From the NCBI GenBank assembly GCA_028287685.1, contig JAQBPE010000269.1, forward strand, positions 1-35,989: DNA of 35,989 nt. Direction: 5' to 3'. The position numbers and the translations under genes are program-made. The notes below the pieces were generated by a model. That model saw nothing but the letters and a program-made list of their open reading frames with translations. It was not told the DNA's origin and ran no database searches. This document shows positions 23,125 through 29,843 of this stretch, in pieces; positions within the stretch are counted from its first letter, which is position 1; each line of letters opens with the position of its first letter. Origin of the DNA: Cyanobacteria bacterium RYN_339. Lineage in GTDB: Bacteria; Cyanobacteriota; Sericytochromatia; S15B-MN24; JAQBPE01.

Positions 23125-25437
23125 ATGCCCACCTGGACTCTCCGCCAAGCCGACGAGGCCGCCGTCGACCGCTTAGAAGCGGCCCTGGGCGTTCCGCGCG
23201 CGATCGCCCGGGTGCTGGTCCTGCGCGGTCTCACCACCCCGCAGGACGCGCTGAACTTCCGCGCTTCCCGCGAGAGCCTGTCCTACCTCGAAACGCCGAT
23301 CATGACCCCCGGCATGGAGAAGGCCGTGGCCCGCATCCGCCGCGCGGTGGCCCAGAACGAGCCCTTCGTGATCTACGGCGACTACGACTGCGACGGCGTC
23401 ACCAGCGCCGCCGTGCTCTACCGCTACCTCAAGCGCGGCCTCAAGGCCAACGTGGAGGCCTACCTGCCGGACCGCTTCAAGGACGGCTACGGCGTCACGC
23501 CGCAGGCCGTGGAGCGCATCGCCAAGAGCGGCGTGAAGCTGATCCTGACCTGCGACAACGGCATCTCCGCCGTCGCCGCCGCCGAGAAGGCAAAGGAGTA
23601 CGGCGTGGAGATCGTCGTGACGGACCACCACCAGGTGCCGGAGGTGCTGCCCGACGTGCACGCCATCGTGCACCCCCAGCTGGAGTTCAAGCACCTCAAG
23701 GACCTGGCCGGCGTGGGCGTGGCCTACCTGTTCGTGCTGGCGCTGGAGGGCGGAATGAACGCCCGGATGGAGACCTTCCTGGACTTCGTCACGCTGGGCA
23801 CGGTGGGCGACGTCGTCCCACTCGACGGCCCCAACCGCCCGCTGGTCTGGGCCGGGCTGGAGCGCTACCGCAACGCGCGCACGCCCTACCCCGGGGTCAA
23901 GGAGCTGATCAAGGTCGCCAAGGCCAATTGGGAGGGCCTCACGGCCCAGGACGTCGGCTTCCAGCTGGTGCCGCGCCTCAACGCCGCCGGCCGCCTGGAG
24001 ACGCCCGACATGGGCTTCCGCCTGCTCGCCACCAACGACCACGAAGAGGCCGCCGCCTGCGCCGAGCACCTGGACGGCGTCAACCGCCAGCGCCGCGACA
24101 TGAGCGCCGAGCTGGAAGCCAGCGTGATCGCGCGCCTGGAGCGGGAGTGGGACTTCGACAACGAGCCCTTCATCGTCTTGAGCGACCAGGAGTTCCACCA
24201 CGGCATCACGGGCATCATCGCCGGCCGCCTCAAGGAGCGCTACCGGCTGCCGGTGCTGCTCTTCTCGGCCCACGACGAGACGATCTGGAAGGCCTCCGGC
24301 CGCGCACCGGACGGCGTGCACCTCTATGAAGCCCTGCACGCCGCGCGCGGGCACCTGCTGGGCTTCGGCGGACATGCCGGCGCGGCCGGCTGCTCGGCCG
24401 TCGGCGACGCCCTGCCGCATGTGCGCAAATCGCTCAATAACTACCTGGCGGAGATCGGCTGGACGCGGCCCGAAGACGCCATCTGGCTGGATGCGGAGCT
24501 GCCCTTCGCGGAGGCCACGGAGGAGCTGCTGGCGGAGCTCGACAACCTGGAGCCCTTCGGCCAGCGCAACCCGCTGCCGGTGTTCGGCCTGCTGCATGCC
24601 CGCGTGGTCAACAAGCGGGTGCGCGGCAACCACCTGTTCCTGACGCTCGACGACGGCCGCGACGTGCGCGAGGTGGTGGCCTGGGGCAAGGGCCCGGAGG
24701 CCGACCAGCTCACGGGTTGGGTGCGCGTGACCTTCACCCCCAAGATCTCGCTCTATGGGGGCCGCCATGTGGAGCTGGTGGCCCAGCGCCTGGAGCCCAC
24801 CAGCGCCCCCGCCGCCGTCACGCCCGGCCGATCCCATGCGGCCCGCACGGCCCAGACCGTGGCCGATCGCCGCGGCGAGGACCTGGGCCAGCTGCTGGCT
24901 GAGCTGGAAGCCACCACCTCCGGCCCGATCCAGCTCTATTCGTTGCCCGGCCGCCAGGTCCCGGGCGGGCGTGTGCGGGTGGTGGACGCCCTGGCGCCCA
25001 AGGCCACCGCCGGCCCAATGGTGCTGGCGGACGTGCCCCAAGACCAGGACACCTGGGAGGCGCTGGCCGCCCAGGCCTCGCCGTTGATCCTGGCCTGGCC
25101 CGAGCTGGCCGAGGAGGCCCTCACGCCCGCCTGGCTCACGGAGCTTTACATGGCCCTGGCGCGCGAGCCCGGCACGCCGCTCGCGGTTGCCGTTGGCCGC
25201 CAGCCCATGGAGCGCCGCCACGCGGCGATCGCCGCCTTGCGCGTGCTGCGCGAGGCGGGGCTGTTGGTCGAGCGCGACGGCCGGCACCAGCCACTGGCCG
25301 CGCCCGACGAGGGCATCGCGCTCGCGACCTTGCCGGCCTTCCAGGCCGCGCGGGAGGCCGAAGCCTTCCGCGCCAAATTAAGGGCCGCCCCGGTGGCGGC
25401 GATTGCCCCAGGGCGGCCATTGTCTATCGCGAACTAG
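23125..25437 (+). CDS. recJ: single-stranded-DNA exonuclease RecJ, with C-terminal extension
   Basis: 770 residues. DHH phosphoesterase motifs are intact: YGDYDCDG (D86, D88, D90), LTCDNG (D144), VVTDHHQ (D167, H168, H169), then GTVGDVVPLDG, PRLNAAGR and the DHHA1 motif GGHAGAAG. An OB-like region near 480-560 completes the ~570-residue core. RecJ digests ssDNA 5'-3' with Mn/Mg in recombination and repair. Residues after ~570 are an extra Ala/Leu-rich segment with no clear motif, similar in position to the extension of Firmicute and cyanobacterial RecJ. CAGGAG precedes the ATG. The gene lies just after the split helicase-nuclease operon, consistent with a shared end-processing task. Its stop codon overlaps the hsp20 stop in CTAG. 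Confidence 0.95.
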   Translation: MPTWTLRQADEAAVDRLEAALGVPRAIARVLVLRGLTTPQDALNFRASRESLSYLETPIMTPGMEKAVARIRRAVAQNEPFVIYGDYDCDGVTSAAVLYRYLKRGLKANVEAYLPDRFKDGYGVTPQAVERIAKSGVKLILTCDNGISAVAAAEKAKEYGVEIVVTDHHQVPEVLPDVHAIVHPQLEFKHLKDLAGVGVAYLFVLALEGGMNARMETFLDFVTLGTVGDVVPLDGPNRPLVWAGLERYRNARTPYPGVKELIKVAKANWEGLTAQDVGFQLVPRLNAAGRLETPDMGFRLLATNDHEEAAACAEHLDGVNRQRRDMSAELEASVIARLEREWDFDNEPFIVLSDQEFHHGITGIIAGRLKERYRLPVLLFSAHDETIWKASGRAPDGVHLYEALHAARGHLLGFGGHAGAAGCSAVGDALPHVRKSLNNYLAEIGWTRPEDAIWLDAELPFAEATEELLAELDNLEPFGQRNPLPVFGLLHARVVNKRVRGNHLFLTLDDGRDVREVVAWGKGPEADQLTGWVRVTFTPKISLYGGRHVELVAQRLEPTSAPAAVTPGRSHAARTAQTVADRRGEDLGQLLAELEATTSGPIQLYSLPGRQVPGGRVRVVDALAPKATAGPMVLADVPQDQDTWEALAAQASPLILAWPELAEEALTPAWLTELYMALAREPGTPLAVAVGRQPMERRHAAIAALRVLREAGLLVERDGRHQPLAAPDEGIALATLPAFQAAREAEAFRAKLRAAPVAAIAPGRPLSIAN

Positions 25438-25883
25438 GACCCGATCGCGAGCTTCCGCGCCGTCGGCCGTTTGACCTCTTCCGCCAGCGGCGCGCGGATT
25501 TCCAGGATGCCGTGCTTGAAGGTGGCCTTGGCCTCCGTGTCCTTGATCCGGTTGGGCAGCGGGATCATGCGCTCGAAGGAGCCGAACTGCCGTTCGGAGC
25601 GGTAATAGTTGTCTTCCTTGATCTCCTCCTCCTGCTTGAACTCGCCGGACAGGTGGATGCTGTCCTCCGTGATCTCCACTTCCACGCCGTCCGCTTGCAT
25701 CCCCGGCAGCTCCGCCTTTACGACCACCTCCGTCTCCGTCGTGAAGACCTCGACCGTGGGCATCAAGGTCCGGTTGGTTTCCAGCGCCGGCAGCCCGCGC
25801 ATGCCCATCCGCCCAAACAGCCGCCCCATGTCATGCTGCATCCGCTCCATCTCTTCCAGTGGGTTCCATCGCGCCAAGTTCAT
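25434..25883 (-). CDS. small heat shock protein, Hsp20/alpha-crystallin family
   Basis: 149 residues. The alpha-crystallin domain (about 42-133) shows VVVKAELPGM, VEITEDSIHLSGE and the strand-end motif GILEIRAPL. The C-terminal LAI (145-147) can serve as the I-x-I anchor that docks neighbouring dimers. The N-terminal NPLEEMERMQHDMGRLF is typical of class A bacterial Hsp20. These are ATP-independent holdases in the cytosol. AGGAGG ends 8 nt before the ATG. The leader holds a perfect 13-nt palindrome and a TAGGAT -10 candidate, so specific regulation is likely. Converges with recJ on a shared CTAG. Confidence 0.95.
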   Translation of the reverse strand: MNLARWNPLEEMERMQHDMGRLFGRMGMRGLPALETNRTLMPTVEVFTTETEVVVKAELPGMQADGVEVEITEDSIHLSGEFKQEEEIKEDNYYRSERQFGSFERMIPLPNRIKDTEAKATFKHGILEIRAPLAEEVKRPTARKLAIGS

Positions 25884-25903
25884 CTACAATTCCTCCTGTC
25901 AGC

Positions 25904-25916
25904 AGGGGTCACCCCT
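25904..25916. promoter_or_regulatory. palindrome AGGGGT-c-ACCCCT in the hsp20 leader
   Basis: A perfect 13-nt inverted repeat around +1 of the predicted hsp20 transcript, between the -10 candidate at 25923-25928 and the ribosome-binding site. It is not CIRCE and not a recognised HspR site. An operator or a small thermolabile RNA hairpin are the two readings. Confidence 0.45.
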
Positions 25917-25922
25917 TTGACC

Positions 25923-25928
25923 ATCCTA
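25923..25928 (-). promoter_or_regulatory. -10 candidate for hsp20
   Basis: TAGGAT on the minus strand, a TAnnnT element placing the start of transcription near 25915. No -35 is evident. Confidence 0.35.
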
Positions 25929-25965
25929 CGGCGCAGCGCAATTGGCACATACAGAGGACCCGAGG

Positions 25966-26835
25966 TTGAAATCGTCACAAGCCACGCTGATCGGCGCCAC
26001 CGCCGTCTTGATGTGGTCGACCCTTGCCTTGCTCACCACCGCCACCGGCCAGGTGCCGCCGGTGCAGCTGACGGCCATGGCCTTCACGCTGGCGGCCTCG
26101 CTGGCGGCGGCCAAGTGGGCCGTCTTCCGCCAACGCCCCACCTTCCTGCGCCAACCACCCGCCGTCTGGGCGCTGGGCGTGGGCGGCCTGTTCGGCTTCC
26201 ACTTCTTCTACTTCCTGGCCCTGCGCCACGCCCCACCGATCGAGGCCAGCCTGATCAGCTACCTCTGGCCCTTGTTGATCGTGCTCTTCGCGGCCCTGCT
26301 GCCCGGCGAGCGCCTGCGCTGGTTCCACCTCGCCGGCGCTGGCTTGGGGCTGCTGGGCACCGCCCTGCTGGTCACGCACGGCGGCCGCCTGGCCTTCGAC
26401 CCCCGCTACCTCCCCGGCTACCTCTCGGCCCTGGCCTGCGCCATCACCTGGGCGGCCTACTCCGTCGCCAGCCGCCGCTTCGGCCAGGTCCCCACCGACG
26501 CCGTGGGAGGCTTCTGCGCGGCCACCGCCGCGCTGGCCTGGGGGGTCCACTTCGCCTGGGAGCCCACGCTTTGGCCCGCCGGCAACCAGTGGCTGGCCGT
26601 GGCGGGCCTGGGCCTCGGCCCTGTCGGCGCCGCGTTCTTCGTGTGGGACTACGGGGTGAAACACGGCGACATCAAGGCCCTGGGCGCCTGTTCCTATGCC
26701 GCGCCCCTGATGTCGACGTTGCTGTTGATCGCGTTCGGCCAGGCGCAGGCCACGCCTGCCGTCCTCGCCGCCAGCGCCCTGATCGTCCTGGGCGCCGGCC
26801 TGGGGGGCCTGGACACCTGGCGGGCGCGGGCCTAA
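25966..26835 (+). CDS. EamA/DMT-superfamily membrane transporter
   Basis: 289 residues from the TTG at 25966, which has AGAGGA 7 nt upstream; an upstream TTG at 25942 would add 8 charged residues and has no ribosome site. About ten transmembrane segments in two EamA repeats: WSTLALLTT, GGLFGFHFFYFLALRHAPPIEASLISYLWPL and the second-half WAAYSVASRRFG and SYAAPLMSTLLLIAFGQ are typical DMT landmarks. Members export amino acids and other metabolites. Substrate unknown. It diverges from hsp20 by 82 nt. An AT-rich 97-nt spacer separates it from the next gene. Confidence 0.85.
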   Translation: MKSSQATLIGATAVLMWSTLALLTTATGQVPPVQLTAMAFTLAASLAAAKWAVFRQRPTFLRQPPAVWALGVGGLFGFHFFYFLALRHAPPIEASLISYLWPLLIVLFAALLPGERLRWFHLAGAGLGLLGTALLVTHGGRLAFDPRYLPGYLSALACAITWAAYSVASRRFGQVPTDAVGGFCAATAALAWGVHFAWEPTLWPAGNQWLAVAGLGLGPVGAAFFVWDYGVKHGDIKALGACSYAAPLMSTLLLIAFGQAQATPAVLAASALIVLGAGLGGLDTWRARA

Positions 26836-26932
26836 GTTAACGCAAAAATATTGCAAACCAAACAAACGTAAAGCAAGCGAGGCCCCCGGCCTGCGATGAT
26901 AGTTAGGTTCGAAAACGAAAGGACGCATCGTC

Positions 26933-27142
26933 ATGATCGACCCCATCAAGAGCGGCACCAGCCCCCTTCCCCCGCTCGTCCAGCTCGCGGCCGAGTCCAC
27001 CCCGGAGCCGACCATCCAGCAAGTGGACAACGGCTCGTCGAGCAGCTCGAAGGGCGGCACGCGCGCGCGGAATGCCTCTTACGAACCCGGCGATTCCAAC
27101 AACACCGGCGGCGGCGGCAAGCCCACCACCTTCTCGCTCTGA
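26933..27142 (+). CDS. 69-residue disordered protein of unknown function
   Basis: The ATG has AAAGGA 9 nt upstream and the frame ends just before a GC-rich hairpin, so the gene looks real. No signal peptide, membrane segment or cysteine. The N-terminal half is Pro-rich (SGTSPLPPLVQL, STPEPTI), the rest is Ser/Gly/Asn-rich (five consecutive Ser, then NNTGGGG) and ends in TFSL. It is expected to be unfolded. It could be a small secreted or regulatory peptide, or a precursor peptide, but no maturation enzyme lies nearby. Confidence 0.6.
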   Translation: MIDPIKSGTSPLPPLVQLAAESTPEPTIQQVDNGSSSSSKGGTRARNASYEPGDSNNTGGGGKPTTFSL

Positions 27143-27149
27143 TCGCCAT

Positions 27150-27173
27150 CCGGGCCCCCCGGGGCCCGGGTTT
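27150..27173 (+). terminator. GC-rich hairpin, probable terminator of the 69-aa gene
   Basis: CCGGGCCCC and GGGGCCCGG arms directly 8 nt after the stop, followed by a G and only three T. The stem is strong, the T tract short. The next promoter element begins 3 nt further on. Confidence 0.5.
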
Positions 27174-27175
27174 GC

Positions 27176-27181
27176 TACAAT
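27176..27181 (+). promoter_or_regulatory. extended -10 of a leaderless amylase promoter
   Basis: TACAAT with TG at the extended position (TGCTACAAT), ending exactly 6 nt before the ATG. No Shine-Dalgarno sequence can fit between. It is the best single example of this arrangement in the window. Confidence 0.65.
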
Positions 27182-27187
27182 CGTCGG

Positions 27188-28537
27188 ATGCTTGCCACGC
27201 CAACCATCCCGCCCGATCCCCGCGACCAGGTCATTTACCTGGTCATGCCCGATCGGTACGCCGACGGCGACCCGACCAACAACGCCCACGTCAACCGCCA
27301 GGACCCGCACGCCTACCACGGCGGCGACCTCCGCGGGCTGACGAAGCAGCTGGACCAGATCAAGGACCTCGGTGTCACGACCATCTGGATCACGCCCGTC
27401 AACGACAACCAGAACGGGCCCCTGGCCGGCAAGTACTGGGGTTACCACGGCTACTGGATGCAGGACTTCGAGAAGCTCGACGAGCACATGGGCTCGGAGG
27501 CGGACATGCACGCCTTCGTTGACGGCGCGCACGCCCGCGGCCTGAAGGTGATCCTGGACGTGGTGGTCAACCACGCCGGCTACGACGCGCCAATCGTGAA
27601 GCAGAAGCCCGAGTGGTTCCACCACAACGGCTCGATCGTCGACTGGAACGACGCCTACCAGTGCGAGAACTTCGACCTGGTGGGCCTGCCCGACTTCGCC
27701 AGCGAGAACAAGGACGTGCTGGCCTTCATGATCAAGGGCTGGGGCAGCTGGATCACGCGGTTCGGCCTGGACGGCTTCCGCGAAGACACCGTCCGCCACG
27801 CGCCGATGGCCTTCTGGCACGACTTCAATGCCAAGATGCACGCCACCAGCCGCACGCCATTCTTCACGGTCGGCGAGGTCTCGTACCACGACCCCCGCAA
27901 GATCGCGCCATACCTGCGCGACGCCGGCCTCGACAGCGCCTTCGACTTCCCCATGTTCGAGACGCTCAACCGGGTCTGCGCCAAGGGCGAGAGCATGACG
28001 AAGCTCGCCGCGCGCTTCGCGGAGGACAAGGCCTACACCGACGCCCGCATGCTGAGCCCGTTCCTCGACAACCACGACGAGGTGCGCTTCGCGACCACGG
28101 CCAAGGGCGACGAGCGCAAGATCCGCCTGGGCCTCGCGGCGTTGTTGACCATGCGCGGCATCCCCAGCCTGACGTGGGGCACGGAGGTGGGGCTGCAGGG
28201 TGGCGCCGACCCCGAGAACCGGCACGACATGCCGTTCGGCCAGAACCCCGCGTTGCGGGCCTACACCAAGCAGCTGCTGGGCCTGCGCCGCGAGCACGCT
28301 GCCTTCCGGCGCGGCTGGCAAGCCACGCTCTACGCCGACGACCAGGTGATCGCCTACCGCCGCCAGGCGCCGGGCAGCCACGCGGTGGTGGTGCTGAACA
28401 ACGCCGACCACGCGGTGACGCGGCACATCCCCAACCCCGGGGCGCGCTGGGTCGACGCGTTGGACGGGACGCGTTACGGCCGCAGCCTGGACGTCACGCT
28501 GGCGCCCTACCAGGCAAGGGTGTTGTTGCCACGGTAA
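27188..28537 (+). CDS. GH13 alpha-amylase family enzyme, cytosolic
   Basis: 449 residues without a signal peptide. The four GH13 regions are present: DVVVNH at 124-129, GFREDTVRH with nucleophile D200, FFTVGE with acid/base E230 and FLDNHDEVR with D297. YWGYHGYWMQDF matches the early barrel strand of maltogenic or neopullulanase-like enzymes. A small C-terminal beta domain (WQATLYADDQVIAYRR) follows. The likely role is hydrolysis or transfer on alpha-1,4-glucans inside the cell, such as glycogen or imported maltodextrin. Subfamily not resolved. Leaderless promoter upstream; the next gene follows after 15 nt with its own -10. Confidence 0.93.
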   Translation: MLATPTIPPDPRDQVIYLVMPDRYADGDPTNNAHVNRQDPHAYHGGDLRGLTKQLDQIKDLGVTTIWITPVNDNQNGPLAGKYWGYHGYWMQDFEKLDEHMGSEADMHAFVDGAHARGLKVILDVVVNHAGYDAPIVKQKPEWFHHNGSIVDWNDAYQCENFDLVGLPDFASENKDVLAFMIKGWGSWITRFGLDGFREDTVRHAPMAFWHDFNAKMHATSRTPFFTVGEVSYHDPRKIAPYLRDAGLDSAFDFPMFETLNRVCAKGESMTKLAARFAEDKAYTDARMLSPFLDNHDEVRFATTAKGDERKIRLGLAALLTMRGIPSLTWGTEVGLQGGADPENRHDMPFGQNPALRAYTKQLLGLRREHAAFRRGWQATLYADDQVIAYRRQAPGSHAVVVLNNADHAVTRHIPNPGARWVDALDGTRYGRSLDVTLAPYQARVLLPR

Positions 28538-28540
28538 GGG

Positions 28541-28546
28541 TATAAC
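28541..28546 (+). promoter_or_regulatory. -10 element of a probable leaderless promoter
   Basis: TATAAC (5 of 6) ends exactly 6 nt before the ATG at 28553. The only purine-rich stretch, TAAGGG, overlaps the previous stop and lies too far upstream to serve as a ribosome site. Confidence 0.55.
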
Positions 28547-28552
28547 GCTCGT

Positions 28553-28984
28553 ATGGATGCTCCGAAGCTTGTCCCCGTCTTCATGCTGGCCGCGGCCTTG
28601 GCCGCCCCACAGGTCTCCGGCTGCGCGCTGAGCGGCCTGACCGGCCTGGGCGGCACCGTGATCGCCAACGTAGCCCCGCCGACGTCGAGCAAGCCTCCGG
28701 TAAGCGTCAACCCGATCGTGCCGCCGCCCTCCCCGCCGGCGCCCATCAACTCCGTGCCGCCGTCGCCCGTCCTGATCGGCAACCCCGTCGCGCCCTCGCA
28801 GGCGCCGCAGATCATCTCGAACCCCGTCATGCCGATGCCGTCGGGCACGCCGGATCGCACCGGCAACCCCAACTACCCGTCGCCCACGCCCACTTCCGCA
28901 GCGACGCCCACCCCGCCAGTCCCGTCGCCATCGCCCACGCCGGCCCCGACAGCGACGCCGACCGCGACGCCCACGCCGCACTAG
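28553..28984 (+). CDS. Pro/Thr-rich putative lipoprotein of unknown function
   Basis: 143 residues. Signal sequence PVFMLAAALAAPQ followed by VSGC, an acceptable lipobox with Cys24. The rest is low complexity: Pro with Val, Ile, Asn and Ser in the middle, then TPTPP and SPSPTPAPTATP dipeptides to the end. No folded domain is visible. It resembles in style the tail of the lipoprotein at 15132-15935. Probably an envelope spacer or adhesive stalk. Converges with the ferritin-like gene on a shared CTAG. Confidence 0.65.
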   Translation: MDAPKLVPVFMLAAALAAPQVSGCALSGLTGLGGTVIANVAPPTSSKPPVSVNPIVPPPSPPAPINSVPPSPVLIGNPVAPSQAPQIISNPVMPMPSGTPDRTGNPNYPSPTPTSAATPTPPVPSPSPTPAPTATPTATPTPH

Positions 28985-29796
28985 CGTCCCGCCCAGGCCT
29001 CTCGGCCGGGCAGCCCCAGCGCTTCCAGGCGCGGCAACACGGCCTCGTCCACCGCCCGGTGGAAGGCCTCGCGGTGCTCGCGCACGGAAAGGCTCCCCAA
29101 CGCCCGGTCGGCTTCGGCCAGCTCTTCCGGGGCATCGCCATAGGTGGTACAGACCGCCTCCAGCTGCCGCAACGAGGTGGGCAGCATCGCCGCCAGGGCA
29201 GCACGTTCCTCCGGCGACGCGTCGACCAGCAGCAGGCCCACCAGCTGCCAGCCGAACTCCCCGTGGAAGACCTCGTCCGCGTGCAGGCGACGCAGCACCT
29301 CCTTGAAGGGCGCGCAGCGCGTCCCCTGGTGCGTGGCGCCGATCAAGCGGGCCGACACGGTCTCGCCCAGGCACAGCAAGTTCATGGCGGCGGCGAGCAG
29401 CTGCGGCCGCATCCCGGCCGCGGGGTCCACCAAGAGATAGGCCGACTCCGCCTCGATCGCGCCCGACGGCGCGCCGCCCAGCGCCGTCACGGCGTCGGCG
29501 CAGAGCTGCACGTGGCGCACTTCATCGGCCACGACGCGCGCCATCGCGCCCATCACGTCCAACGGCAAATTGGCCAGCAGCAGCAACGTCTGCAGCTGGG
29601 AGAACAGGGTGGTGGAGCGGTACTCGTCGACCATGCGCCGCGTCCACGAGGCCGCGCCGGCCAGGCGTACCGGCTCGGGGAAGGGCCCGATGCCGGACCA
29701 GTCAATCGGCTGCCAGCGGCCGCCGGCCAGGATCTCCTGGTGGGCGGCGGCCAGGCTGGTGCCGGAGGGGCGGACGTGGACGTCGAAGGTGGCCAT
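28981..29796 (-). CDS. ferritin-like di-iron protein
   Basis: 271 residues, mostly helical. Iron ligands expected for a four-helix di-iron bundle are present in order: E58 in MVDEYRS, E92 and H95 in ADEVRH, E145 in LGETVSAR, E175 and H178 in ADEVFH. The two ExxH motifs and the helix spacing fit ferritin-like oxidases or storage proteins of bacteria rather than ferritin itself. No signal peptide, so cytosolic. The enzyme activity (oxygenase, oxidase or iron storage) is not readable. The start has TAGATC 6 nt upstream and no Shine-Dalgarno sequence. It diverges from the large kinase gene across 47 nt. Confidence 0.8.
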   Translation of the reverse strand: MATFDVHVRPSGTSLAAAHQEILAGGRWQPIDWSGIGPFPEPVRLAGAASWTRRMVDEYRSTTLFSQLQTLLLLANLPLDVMGAMARVVADEVRHVQLCADAVTALGGAPSGAIEAESAYLLVDPAAGMRPQLLAAAMNLLCLGETVSARLIGATHQGTRCAPFKEVLRRLHADEVFHGEFGWQLVGLLLVDASPEERAALAAMLPTSLRQLEAVCTTYGDAPEELAEADRALGSLSVREHREAFHRAVDEAVLPRLEALGLPGREAWAGR

Positions 29797-29802
29797 ACCG
29801 TG

Positions 29803-29808
29803 GATCTA
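29803..29808 (-). promoter_or_regulatory. possible -10 of a leaderless promoter for the di-iron protein gene
   Basis: TAGATC ends 6 nt before the ATG at 29796. The final base departs from TAnnnT, so this is a weaker example. Confidence 0.35.
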
Positions 29809-29843
29809 CCCCGCGGGCAGGGGTACATAGACCCTGGCACCGC

